Source of the DNA: Nitrososphaerota archaeon
GTDB lineage: Archaea; Thermoproteota; Nitrososphaeria; Nitrososphaerales; Nitrosopumilaceae
DNA: 24,607 nucleotides
NCBI GenBank assembly: GCA_030611185.1
Contig: JAUWQG010000005.1
Coordinates: 1-24,607 of the forward strand
Direction: 5' to 3'
Made by a program: the position numbers and the translations under genes. The notes below the pieces were generated by a model. The model had not been told where the DNA came from. It saw only the letters and a list, made by a program, of their open reading frames with translations, and did not search any database. Shown here in pieces: positions 6,941-14,354 of the stretch (within the stretch, counting starts at the first letter, position 1; each line of letters opens with the position of its first letter).

Positions 6941-6996
6941 TCTAATTTATGTCTAATATTTAATGTATTTGTTGTCTAATACCAATATAATAGACA
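6941..6996. promoter_or_regulatory. Probable operator: three in-phase TCTAAT repeats plus an inverted half-site
   Basis: The 69-base spacer between the divergent permease and regulator genes carries TCTAAT on the plus strand at 6941-6946, 6952-6957 and 6975-6980. The starts are 11 and 23 bases apart, about one and two helical turns. Two copies are part of a longer TGTCTAAT (6950 and 6973). TAGACA at 6991-6996 is the exact inverted form of TGTCTA (6973-6978), separated by 12 bases. The repeats cover the TATA-like elements of both genes. I infer that the adjacent Lrp-like protein binds here and controls itself and the ABC operon. Confidence 0.5.
6954..6964 (-). promoter_or_regulatory. TATA-like promoter of the ABC operon
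   Basis: ATTAAATATTA on the minus strand, centred about 25 bases before the permease ATG at 6934. It overlaps one of the TGTCTAAT repeats (6950-6957), so a protein bound there would cover the promoter. Confidence 0.5.
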
Positions 6997-7003
6997 TTTT
7001 TAT

Positions 7004-7954
7004 ATGGAATTAGGCATATCTTTATCATATAGTGATGAGAAAGGTGCTAAATTGGACAATTTAGATATAAAAATTCTAAGTAGATTATTGAATAATTGTA
7101 GAGAATCAGATAGACAAATCGGTAAAGAATTGGGAATTTCTGGAGGTTCAGTTAGAGCACGAATTCGGAAAATGGTAGATATGCAAATTATTAATAATTT
7201 TTCAATTAAGGTTGATCCTCCCGTATTAGGGTTAGGCGTTTTGTACATTGTTGTATCAGGTCAAAACACTGAAGAAATTTTAGAGCAAGTTAGCCTGGTA
7301 GGTAAACCATTTTTTATTGTTCCATGTGTTGGTGGTGTAACTGTTTGTGGAATTGTTGCAAAGGGAAATCTAGAAGAAAAAATAGAACTTGCAAATAATT
7401 TAATGAAAGATGTTAGAGTATTATCAATTTTTGAAGCTGAAAATCCTGGATTCAATTCTAATTTAACTAAAACTGATCTGGAGATTTTAGAGCAATTAAT
7501 GAAAGATCCTCAACAAAAAATTGAAAGTATATCCAAAAAGACAAAATTTTCAACTAAAACTGTTACAAGATGTATAGAAAAATTAAATGAAAATGAAGGA
7601 ATTCAGTTTACTTTAACTTATGATCCTACAAAAATTAAGGGATTTATTCCACATGCCATACTTACTTGGATTGAAGGAGACCTTAAGAATACATTGAAAA
7701 AAATGGAAAAAGAGTTTTCAGATTCATTTTTACAAATTCCATTTATTGCAAAAAATCAAATTGTATTATTTATGTACAGTAAAAATATTTACGAAATGGA
7801 TGAGTTAACTCAAAAGGTAAGAAGAATGGATAATGTAAAATCAGCTGATTTGTTTATTCCTAAAAAAATAATTTTTCTTAATGAATGGCTAGAATCAGCA
7901 ATAGTTGAATCAAAAAATTCGCCAACCCTACATCTTTTATATCAAACAAATTAA
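7004..7954 (+). CDS. Transcription regulator with two Lrp/AsnC-type winged helix-turn-helix units
   Basis: DNA-binding regulator of 316 residues, twice the length of an ordinary Lrp/AsnC protein. The first HTH spans about 17-65 (LDNLDIKILSRLLNNCRESDRQIGKELGI...VRARIRKM), followed by a RAM-like alpha/beta segment; the second HTH spans about 154-195 (LTKTDLEILEQLMKDP...ISKKTKFSTKTVTRCIEKL) followed by a second effector-like segment. It therefore looks like a tandem duplication fused in one chain, an arrangement I associate with archaeal regulators. It is transcribed away from the ABC transporter operon, across a spacer with repeated TCTAAT sites, which makes it the likely regulator of that operon. 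The ATG at 7004 is used; a TTG at 7052 just before LDNLDIK is a possible shorter start. The ligand is unknown. Confidence 0.85.
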   Translation: MELGISLSYSDEKGAKLDNLDIKILSRLLNNCRESDRQIGKELGISGGSVRARIRKMVDMQIINNFSIKVDPPVLGLGVLYIVVSGQNTEEILEQVSLVGKPFFIVPCVGGVTVCGIVAKGNLEEKIELANNLMKDVRVLSIFEAENPGFNSNLTKTDLEILEQLMKDPQQKIESISKKTKFSTKTVTRCIEKLNENEGIQFTLTYDPTKIKGFIPHAILTWIEGDLKNTLKKMEKEFSDSFLQIPFIAKNQIVLFMYSKNIYEMDELTQKVRRMDNVKSADLFIPKKIIFLNEWLESAIVESKNSPTLHLLYQTN

Positions 7955-7959
7955 ATATT
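7951..7959 (+). promoter_or_regulatory. TATA-like promoter of the Nudix gene
   Basis: TTAAATATT overlaps the stop codon of the regulator gene and is centred about 24 bases before the Nudix ATG at 7979. This suggests that the Nudix gene has its own leaderless promoter and is not only read through. Confidence 0.45.
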
Positions 7960-7978
7960 ATCACAATTTTAGTTTTGT

Positions 7979-8494
7979 ATGAAAAAGAAAAAGATCTATG
8001 AAGGTAAAATTTTAGGTCTTAGTGTTTATGATGGAGAAATTGAAGGAAGAAAAGTAAAGCGAGAAATGATTGAGCATAGAGGTGCAGCTGCAATGTTAGC
8101 TTTTGATGAGAATAACAAGGTAATTCTGGTTAAACAACATCGCTTTCCCCATGGATATGTTTTGGAAATACCAGCAGGAACTCTAGAAAGAGGTGAAGAT
8201 CCCCTAAAATGTGCATTTAGAGAATTAGAAGAAGAGACAGGCTATAGAGCAAAAAAAATGTCATCTTTGATTACCTACTATCCCTCGATTGGCTACAATA
8301 CAGAAGTCATTCACTGTTTTTTAGCCTCAGGACTAAAAAAAATCTCTGATTTGAGCCTAGATGATGATGAGATCCTATCAGTAGAGAAAATAGATTTGAA
8401 GAAATTACTGAGGATGATTAAGACTGGAAAAATTCAAGACTCCAAAACTATCTGTGCTGTTCTAACTTATGCGGCCAAGAAAAAATTATTTTAG
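7979..8494 (+). CDS. Nudix hydrolase, ADP-ribose pyrophosphatase-like
   Basis: Hydrolase of nucleoside diphosphates linked to another moiety, most likely ADP-ribose or a related sugar nucleotide, giving AMP and ribose 5-phosphate. The 171-residue protein has a good Nudix box at about 67-89 (G67, E73, R81-E82, E85-E86, G88, with Y89 in the last position), preceded by the usual EIPAGTLE of ADP-ribose-type enzymes, and a short N-terminal strand region (YEGKILGLSVYDGEIEGRKVKREMIEH) matching the dimerisation part of ADPRases. The TAG at 8492-8494 directly abuts the TAA of the convergent PhoU-like gene. Exact substrate cannot be told from sequence. Confidence 0.88.
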   Translation: MKKKKIYEGKILGLSVYDGEIEGRKVKREMIEHRGAAAMLAFDENNKVILVKQHRFPHGYVLEIPAGTLERGEDPLKCAFRELEEETGYRAKKMSSLITYYPSIGYNTEVIHCFLASGLKKISDLSLDDDEILSVEKIDLKKLLRMIKTGKIQDSKTICAVLTYAAKKKLF

Positions 8495-9475
8495 TTATTT
8501 ATTGTAAATAGGCTTGATAAGATCTACAACATCAGCCCATGATTTAGCAATTCTTTCAAACATATACACAAGGTCAAGAAAATCAATTGGAATTTGTTTT
8601 TTGTTTCCTATTGAAATTCTAAGTTTAGAAAGTTGATCTAGAAAATTTTTGTGAGATGTTGTTGCTTCTATTGCTAATTTTCTATCAGGTTTTGTAAAGG
8701 CATCAATAGATTTTTCTGCTAAACTACTAAAATTTTGAACAGTTAAAAATATTTTTTTTGAAAGTTCTTTGGATAAAGAAGAATCATAAACCAAATCTGC
8801 AAGTTCTACTATAGTATCTCCTGCATTTTCTAAAAGATTGGCAGCAACTCTATAATCTAAAATATCAATATTTTCAAGATTAAAAATATTTGCTAATCTT
8901 TTATCAACAAGTGTACTTCTGATTAAACGTACTAGAAGAAAATATTGACGATTAACTTCAACATCTCTTTTTGATAATGTTTGTAAATTTGATTTGTCTT
9001 CAGAAATTAAACCGTTTGATACATCATCATACATTCCAAGTGCAATAGAACTCATTCTTTTGAGAATTTTTTCTGGATTTAATGTAGCACTATCTAAAAG
9101 AAATTGCATGTTAATTTTTGATGCATCTTCTTCGATGATTTCCATACCAACTAATCCTCTCATGGAATTTCTAATTTTTTCTCGGTCTTCTCCTGGAATA
9201 ATTGATTTTGAATTTATTTGTATAATATCATACCCTAAAAGATAAGCTCCTGTGATGTTGGCAACTATGTTTTCTTCCTTAGATAATGGGTATGAAATTC
9301 CAAGTTCTTTGGTTGGACGAGTTTCTTTATTTGCAGAAATGGAAAGACTGTCTTGTCCAGTTTCTATTTCCACCTGACTACTTTTTTCTAGATTATTAGC
9401 ATCAACCCATTCTTTTGGAAGAGAAACTAGAAGACTACTTCCAATTTTTTGTAGGCGTCTAACAAATTTAGTCAA
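8495..9475 (-). CDS. PhoU-like regulator with N-terminal AbrB/SpoVT DNA-binding domain
   Basis: Archaeal phosphate-uptake-regulator type protein of 326 residues. The N-terminus (1-48, RRLQKIGSSLLVSLPKEWVDANNLEKSSQVEIE) is an AbrB-like swapped-hairpin DNA-binding domain. The rest is all-helical and matches the PhoU repeat, with segments such as ILKRMSSIALGMYDDV and ENAGDTIVELADLVYDSSLSKELSKKIF. Such proteins are thought to sense phosphate status and regulate transcription directly, unlike bacterial PhoU. No pst genes lie in this window, so its target is not shown here. The start is TTG at 9475, with a TATA-like TTAAATTAA about 20-25 bases upstream. It ends back-to-back with the Nudix gene. Confidence 0.85.
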   Translation of the reverse strand: MTKFVRRLQKIGSSLLVSLPKEWVDANNLEKSSQVEIETGQDSLSISANKETRPTKELGISYPLSKEENIVANITGAYLLGYDIIQINSKSIIPGEDREKIRNSMRGLVGMEIIEEDASKINMQFLLDSATLNPEKILKRMSSIALGMYDDVSNGLISEDKSNLQTLSKRDVEVNRQYFLLVRLIRSTLVDKRLANIFNLENIDILDYRVAANLLENAGDTIVELADLVYDSSLSKELSKKIFLTVQNFSSLAEKSIDAFTKPDRKLAIEATTSHKNFLDQLSKLRISIGNKKQIPIDFLDLVYMFERIAKSWADVVDLIKPIYNK

Positions 9476-9508
9476 TTTATACTAATATAATTAATTTAAG
9501 CCATATTC

Positions 9509-9518
9509 TTATATTTTA
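9509..9518 (+). promoter_or_regulatory. TATA-like promoter of the coenzyme A operon
   Basis: TTATATTTTA is centred about 27 bases before the ATG at 9541, the spacing expected for a leaderless archaeal transcript. The four CoA genes downstream have short gaps or overlaps, so this is probably the main promoter of the operon. Confidence 0.55.
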
Positions 9519-9540
9519 TGTACAGTTTAAATCTAGATCA

Positions 9541-10452
9541 ATGGAGGCGGTAGCATTTTGTCCTGCACATGTAACTGGATTCTTTAAAGCATTTGTTGAG
9601 GGAAATCAAGGCATTCCAGAAAAATTGGGTTCAATGGGGGCGGGATTTTCAATCAAAGAAGGCGTTACCACTAAAGTAATTATTTCATCTATAACTAATC
9701 AAAATTCAAAATACAAAATATCCACAAAGGGATTTCAATCTGATAAAACAGATGTTTCTGAATTTGTATTAAACGAATTTTTGAAATTAGGAAATTTTGG
9801 AAATATTTTCTTTGATATTGAACATCAAATTTCAATTCCTGTTGGATATGGTTTAGGATCTAGTGGTGCTGTTGCTTTATCTCTATCATATGCTCTAGAT
9901 CAAGTACTTGAAACAAAATTAAATAAATTTGAAATTGGTAAAATTGCACATAATGCTGAAGTGAATTGTAAAACAGGATTAGGTGATGTTTTAGCATCAT
10001 ATCATGGGGGTTTTGAAATTAGAGTAAAGCCAGGAGCTCCTGGAATTGGCCAAGTTGAAAAAATTGACATCAAGGATATTTCAGTTATAATGATATGTTT
10101 TTCACCAATATCTACAAACAAATTCATCCAAGAACAACTTTCTAAAATTAATGGTCTTGGGGGTAAAATGGTTAACAAATTACTTGAATCAAAAAATTAT
10201 GATAAATTTCAAGATATGTCTTTGGAATTTGCAAGATATGTCGATGTAATGACTCCAAGGATGGAAAAACTAATTGAAGAATTAGCACATAATGGAATTA
10301 AAAGTGGAGTTGCACTTTTTGGGGAAACTGTATTTTCAATGGTACCAAAAGAATTAGAAGCTAAAGTTTTAGAGATTGTCAAGAAATATTCTGAAGGAAA
10401 AATAATTACATCGCAATTAGATGTGCAAGGGGCAAGAGTTCTTAAAAATTAA
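9541..10452 (+). CDS. Pantoate kinase (GHMP kinase superfamily)
   Basis: Phosphorylates pantoate to 4-phosphopantoate with ATP, the first step of the archaeal route to coenzyme A that replaces bacterial pantothenate kinase. The 303-residue protein begins with the typical AFCPAHVTGFFKAF and has the GHMP ATP-binding loop PVGYGLGSSGAVALSLSYAL (100-119). A later conserved GLGDVLASYHGGFEIRVKPGAPG segment matches the family, as does the SGVALFGETVFSMV glycine-rich C-terminal motif. The next genes encode the enzymes for the following steps, which makes pantoate the likely substrate over mevalonate or shikimate. Leaderless ATG start. Confidence 0.92.
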   Translation: MEAVAFCPAHVTGFFKAFVEGNQGIPEKLGSMGAGFSIKEGVTTKVIISSITNQNSKYKISTKGFQSDKTDVSEFVLNEFLKLGNFGNIFFDIEHQISIPVGYGLGSSGAVALSLSYALDQVLETKLNKFEIGKIAHNAEVNCKTGLGDVLASYHGGFEIRVKPGAPGIGQVEKIDIKDISVIMICFSPISTNKFIQEQLSKINGLGGKMVNKLLESKNYDKFQDMSLEFARYVDVMTPRMEKLIEELAHNGIKSGVALFGETVFSMVPKELEAKVLEIVKKYSEGKIITSQLDVQGARVLKN

Positions 10453-10462
10453 TTGAATCTCA

Positions 10463-11227
10463 ATGTCTTTAATTCCAAAATCTCATCCTAGAGCAAAATC
10501 ATTATTAATTCGTGAAAAGCTAGTATCTGGTTTTGATAGTGGATTGGTGGCAAAAGAAGGTCTTCTAGCCCAAGGGAGAGGAGAAGCTTTTGATTATTTA
10601 CTAGGCGAAAAAACTGGAAAATCAGCAAAAACAGCAATCAAAGCCGCAGCAGCACAAATTTTGTTGGCTAAATTATCTGTGATTTCAGTAAACGGAAATA
10701 TCGCTGCATTGTGCCCAAAGGAGGTAGTAAGACTTTCCAAGCAAACAGGCTCAAAAATCGAAGTAAATCTCTTTTATTCAAATGAAAAACGAAAGAACGC
10801 CATATTCAAGGAACTTAAAAAAAACGGAGCAAAGGAAATTTTAGGCAAAAACTCTGCGGCAAGAGCCACTCTTTCAGGTATTGATTCGGCAAGAAGAATT
10901 GTTGATAAAAATGGAATATTTGCAGCAGATGTAGTAATTGTTCCCCTTGAAGATGGCGATAGAACCATGGCTCTAAGAAAAGCTGGAAAAATAGTAATTA
11001 CTTTTGATCTAAATCCACTATCAAGAACTTCACAAACTGCTAATATTACAATCGTTGATAATGTAACTCGAGCAATGGAATTATTAATAAAAAATTGTAT
11101 AATTTTATCCAAAAAAAATAAAAAGACTCTAAAGACTATTTTAAAGAATTTTAATAATAAAAAAAATCTTTCAGAAAATATTAACGAAATTAAAAATAAT
11201 TTAACAAAGAGGTCTCGCATTGCATAA
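10463..11227 (+). CDS. 4-phosphopantoate--beta-alanine ligase (phosphopantothenate synthetase)
   Basis: Joins 4-phosphopantoate and beta-alanine with ATP to give 4'-phosphopantothenate, the archaeal counterpart of PanC working on the phosphorylated acid (DUF137/COG1701 family). The 254 residues show the family opening IPKSHPRAKSLLIREKLVSGFDSGLVAKEGLLAQGRGEAFDYLLGE, and later DVVIVPLEDGDRTMALRKAGKIVITFDLNPLSRTSQTA, which is the conserved core that lines the active site. The C-terminal 40 residues are lysine- and asparagine-rich. It starts ten bases after pantoate kinase and its end overlaps the PanB start by eight bases, fitting coupled expression. Confidence 0.92.
   Translation: MSLIPKSHPRAKSLLIREKLVSGFDSGLVAKEGLLAQGRGEAFDYLLGEKTGKSAKTAIKAAAAQILLAKLSVISVNGNIAALCPKEVVRLSKQTGSKIEVNLFYSNEKRKNAIFKELKKNGAKEILGKNSAARATLSGIDSARRIVDKNGIFAADVVIVPLEDGDRTMALRKAGKIVITFDLNPLSRTSQTANITIVDNVTRAMELLIKNCIILSKKNKKTLKTILKNFNNKKNLSENINEIKNNLTKRSRIA
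11209..11212 (+). promoter_or_regulatory. Shine-Dalgarno site supporting the TTG start of panB
   Basis: GAGG lies seven bases before the TTG at 11220 and inside the end of the preceding ligase gene. It favours this TTG over the internal ATG at 11250. Confidence 0.5.
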
Positions 11228-12059
11228 ATCTGTTCAAGATGTAATCAATATGAAAAAGGATGAAAAGAAAATATCTGTAATTACAAGTTATGATTATACT
11301 CTTGCTTCATTATGTGACAAAGCTGGAATAGATGTACTTCTTGTAGGTGATAGTGCAGGAATGGTGATGCTCGGATATGAAAATACTATTCCAGTAACAA
11401 TGGATCAAATGTGCATGTTTACAGAAGCTGTAAGTAGAGCAAGACAAAATTCATTGCTTGTATCTGATTTACCTTTTATGTCATATCAAGCAAGCATCGA
11501 TGATGCTATAAAAAATTCTGGTAGATTAATTAAAGCTGGGGCTGATGCGGTAAAACTGGAAGGTGGTGCTCCAATGGCTGAAACAATCAGTGCCATTGTT
11601 GATGTTGGAATTCCAGTTATGGGTCATATTGGTTTACAACCTCAAACAACAATTTTATCTCAAGGGTACAAAGTTCAAGGAAAAACAAAAAATTCTGCAT
11701 TGAAATTAATTGAGGATGCAAAAGAGCTTGAAGAAGCCGGAGTTTTTAGTATTGCATTAGAAATGGTAAGTCATGAAGTAGCTGAGATAATTTCAGAAAC
11801 CATTAGTGTTCCAACCATTGGAATCGGATCTGGACTTGGATGTAATGGACAAGTCCTTGTAGTCCAAGATTTACTTGGAATGTACGATAAAATAAAACCA
11901 AAATTTGTAAAAAGGTACCTGAATTTATCTGAGGATATTGTAAAAGCAGTGGAAAATTACAAAAGCGATATCGAATTAGGCATGTTTCCGTCCCAGGAAA
12001 ATTGGTTTTCGATGGATGAGGATGAATTGAAAAAATTACGAGAAGAGATTGGTAGATAA
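11220..12059 (+). CDS. panB: 3-methyl-2-oxobutanoate hydroxymethyltransferase (ketopantoate hydroxymethyltransferase)
   Basis: Transfers a hydroxymethyl group from methylenetetrahydrofolate-type carriers to 2-ketoisovalerate, giving ketopantoate, the entry step of pantoate synthesis. The 279-residue TIM-barrel protein keeps the family's metal and catalytic residues: D44 in LVGDSAGMVMLGY, D83 in SDLPFMSYQ, E114 in VKLEGG, H136 in GHIGLQPQ and E181 in ALEMV. Length matches the family (about 260-280). The TTG start at 11220 has a GAGG motif at seven bases and overlaps the ligase gene by eight bases; it overlaps CoaBC by eleven bases. The reductase (PanE) that makes pantoate from its product is not in the window. 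Confidence 0.94.
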   Translation: MHKSVQDVINMKKDEKKISVITSYDYTLASLCDKAGIDVLLVGDSAGMVMLGYENTIPVTMDQMCMFTEAVSRARQNSLLVSDLPFMSYQASIDDAIKNSGRLIKAGADAVKLEGGAPMAETISAIVDVGIPVMGHIGLQPQTTILSQGYKVQGKTKNSALKLIEDAKELEEAGVFSIALEMVSHEVAEIISETISVPTIGIGSGLGCNGQVLVVQDLLGMYDKIKPKFVKRYLNLSEDIVKAVENYKSDIELGMFPSQENWFSMDEDELKKLREEIGR

Positions 12060-13305
12060 AAAGAAAATTAGCTGGAAAAAGGATCATCCATCCTTAGATA
12101 TTGTAAATTCATCGGGGGTTGAATTATCTGATAAAAAAATTGTGCTTTGTGTAGCTGGTAGTGTTGCAGCATACAAAGCAATAGAATTGGCAAGATTGTT
12201 AATGCGACATGGGGCAGATGTTACATGTGTGACAAGTAGTGCTGTTACTAAACTAGTCAAACCAGATTATTTCAAATGGGCTACTGGAAATGAAGTGATT
12301 ACAAAACTTACGGGAGAACTTGAGCATATTAGATTGGCCGATTATAATCAAGCTGATTTGATTGTTGTTTATCCGGCAACTGCAAATACACTTGGTAAAT
12401 TAGCCAATGGAATTGATGATACTCCTGTTTCTACAGTTCTTACAGTAGGATTTGGATCTAAAATTCCAATTTTGCTGTGTCTTGCAATGCATGCATCAAT
12501 GTATGACAATGTAGCAGTAAAGAAAAACATTGAGTTTTTGAAAAATAAAATTGATTTTCAAAAGCCGCAAATGATTGAAGGGAAGGTAAAAGCTCCAGAA
12601 CCTGAAGATGTTTTAGATCATATTCTAAAAAAATATGGGTTTTCATCAATTTTAAAAAATAAAAAAATATTGATGACTGCAGGACCTACAATCGAGTATA
12701 TTGATCCTGTACGAGTGATTACGAATCAAAGTTCAGGGAAAACTGGAGTTTTATTAGCTTCTGAACTAATTTCTGCCGGATCCAAAGTGACTTTAGTTTA
12801 TGGTCCAGGAATTGAGAAACCGCCCAAAGGAGCTAAGGTAATCAAAGTTTTGACAAGTAAAGAAATGTTTGATGTGGTAAAACAAGAAATGAAAAAAAAG
12901 TTTGATGTGGTGATAATGGCTGCTGCCACGGCAGATTATACTCCAGAAAATCCAAGTAAAAAAAAGATAAAAAGTGGCCCAGGAAGGATCAAAATTAGCC
13001 TCAAAAAGATACCAAAAATTATTGATCAAATAAAAAAATACCAAAAAAATGTGTTGTTAGTTGGTTTCAAGGCAGAAGTTAATCTCTCAAAAAAAGATTT
13101 GATAAGAGTAGCGAAGCAGAAATTACAAGATTCAAAAGCTGATATGATTATTGCAAATGATATTGGCTCATCTAGATATAAAAAAAACCCCGAAAATAAT
13201 GAAGTCTTAATTATCGATTCAGGAAAAGTGAGATCATCAGGATGGAAAAAGAAACAAAAAATTGTGAAATTTATCAAAAAAGAGATTGAGAATAAATTGA
13301 AATGA
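12049..13305 (+). CDS. coaBC: Bifunctional phosphopantothenoylcysteine decarboxylase / phosphopantothenate-cysteine ligase
   Basis: Converts 4'-phosphopantothenate to 4'-phosphopantetheine: CoaB adds cysteine using a nucleotide triphosphate, and FMN-dependent CoaC decarboxylates it. The N-terminal CoaC domain (about 28-190) has GSVAAYKAIELARLL (37-51), the catalytic His in LEHIRLA (H93), PATANTLGKLANGIDD (109-124) and AMHASMYDN (146-154, where many family members have AMNxxMW). The CoaB domain (about 204-418) has MTAGPTIEYIDPVRVITNQSSGKTG (from 209) and AAATADY (291-297). The TTG start at 12049 gives an N-terminal extension of about 25 residues, and no strong ribosome-binding site is seen. 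It overlaps PanB upstream and a small gene downstream (ATGA). Confidence 0.93.
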   Translation: MVDKKKISWKKDHPSLDIVNSSGVELSDKKIVLCVAGSVAAYKAIELARLLMRHGADVTCVTSSAVTKLVKPDYFKWATGNEVITKLTGELEHIRLADYNQADLIVVYPATANTLGKLANGIDDTPVSTVLTVGFGSKIPILLCLAMHASMYDNVAVKKNIEFLKNKIDFQKPQMIEGKVKAPEPEDVLDHILKKYGFSSILKNKKILMTAGPTIEYIDPVRVITNQSSGKTGVLLASELISAGSKVTLVYGPGIEKPPKGAKVIKVLTSKEMFDVVKQEMKKKFDVVIMAAATADYTPENPSKKKIKSGPGRIKISLKKIPKIIDQIKKYQKNVLLVGFKAEVNLSKKDLIRVAKQKLQDSKADMIIANDIGSSRYKKNPENNEVLIIDSGKVRSSGWKKKQKIVKFIKKEIENKLK

Positions 13306-13469
13306 AGAACTCAGAGATCCGAAAACTTGTATCTGAACATAAAGAAATTACAAACAAATACACAAAAACTGAAAATAATAAACTAAAAGAGAAACTAAAA
13401 GAAATTGAGCATAGGTATTTTCATGAGACTGGAAGGTACTTTACATCTGATATCGAAGAGATCACATAA
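13302..13469 (+). CDS. Small lysine/glutamate-rich helical protein at the end of the CoA operon (55 residues)
   Basis: An ATG at 13302 overlaps the TGA of coaBC (ATGA) and opens 55 codons ending at TAA 13467-13469. The protein begins MKNSEIRKLVSEHKEI and ends HETGRYFTSDIEEIT. The middle (KTENNKLKEKLKEIEHRYF) is strongly helical and charged; there are no cysteines and no membrane segment. It could form a helical hairpin or coiled coil. The exact ATGA overlap, typical of translational coupling, and the sensible amino acid make-up argue for a real gene. I do not recognise a family and cannot assign it to CoA synthesis. A TATA-like ACATAAAAT just at its end probably serves the next gene. Confidence 0.6.
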   Translation: MKNSEIRKLVSEHKEITNKYTKTENNKLKEKLKEIEHRYFHETGRYFTSDIEEIT

Positions 13470-13498
13470 AATAGATCAAAATTAACAAAAAACTAAAA

Positions 13499-14341
13499 AT
13501 GAAATTTGATCCTACTGAATACAAAAAACGAAATATTACAATTTGGAATGAGGTAGCTCCTAGATATCATAAAAGATGGGCAAGTATTAACCAAGGACCA
13601 TTTCAAAGTACTTCAAAATTGATTCAATGTTTAGATGTCAATAAAGGAGATAGTGTGTTTGACCTTGCTTGTGGCACAGGAGTAGTTACAAAAAAAATTA
13701 AGCAAAAAGTAGGTAGTATGGGATATGTTGTGGGTGGAGATACTTCAATTACCGCAATAAAGACTGCAAAAAAATGGATTGGAGCTCAAACTAATTTAGA
13801 TTTTGTAAATATGGATGCTGAGAATTTTAGCTTTTCAAAACAATTTGATATTATAACATGTCAGTATGCATTGTTCTTTTTTCCAAATGCTCAAAAAGCA
13901 TTAAAAAATATCAAAAAAAATCTCAAAAAAACAGGCAAACTAGGCATAACTGTACATGGTGCAGCAGAAAAAGTTCCTTTTTTTAATAGTATTTTTGATG
14001 CAGTCACAAAATTTATCCCAGATTATGCTCCACCAGGATCTCCTGATTTAGATAGGTTTGGAACAAAAACATCTCTTAAAAAAGAGGTTAGAAAGGCGGG
14101 TTTTTCTAAGATTATAGTAAAAAAAATTGTATTCAAATTCAATCCCGGTACATTTGAGGATTATTGGAGAAATTATCTTAGATATGTTGCAAAGCCATTA
14201 AAAGAAAAATTAGGTACTCTTGATCGAATAAAAAGAAAAGAATTGAAAGATACAGTTAGAGAGAATGTAAAACCATACACTTTAAAAAATAAAAACATAG
14301 AATTTCCTTGGGAAGTTTTAATTTTAACTGCAAAAAACTAG
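13499..14341 (+). CDS. Class I SAM-dependent methyltransferase (UbiE/Methyltransf_11-like)
   Basis: Transfers a methyl group from S-adenosylmethionine to an unknown acceptor. In 280 residues the Rossmann motifs are clear: an N-terminal helical cap (NITIWNEVAPRYHKRWASI), motif I VFDLACGTGVVTKKI (about 53-67), an acidic GGDTSITAIKTAKK loop for motif II, VNMDAENFSF for motif III and a motif IV-V segment FDIITCQYALFFFPNAQKAL..NLKKTGKLGITVHG. The C-terminal third (about 190-280) is a family-specific cap with KFNPGTFEDYWRNYLRYV. A TATA-like stretch around 13470 lies about 26-30 bases upstream. A small membrane protein gene follows 13 bases later and is probably cotranscribed. Quinone, lipid and small-molecule acceptors are all possible. 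Confidence 0.85.
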   Translation: MKFDPTEYKKRNITIWNEVAPRYHKRWASINQGPFQSTSKLIQCLDVNKGDSVFDLACGTGVVTKKIKQKVGSMGYVVGGDTSITAIKTAKKWIGAQTNLDFVNMDAENFSFSKQFDIITCQYALFFFPNAQKALKNIKKNLKKTGKLGITVHGAAEKVPFFNSIFDAVTKFIPDYAPPGSPDLDRFGTKTSLKKEVRKAGFSKIIVKKIVFKFNPGTFEDYWRNYLRYVAKPLKEKLGTLDRIKRKELKDTVRENVKPYTLKNKNIEFPWEVLILTAKN

Positions 14342-14354
14342 GAATGAAGAAAGA

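Noticed and set aside
10774..11220. 148-codon minus-strand open frame opposite the phosphopantoate ligase gene
   Set aside because: It lies wholly opposite a recognised enzyme gene, its product is rich in F/L/S without a family pattern, and it follows from the codon use of the real gene.
12793..13277. Two phenylalanine-rich minus-strand open frames opposite coaBC
   Set aside because: They are antisense readings of the lysine-rich CoaB half (AAA/AAG read as TTT/CTT) and have no start signals.
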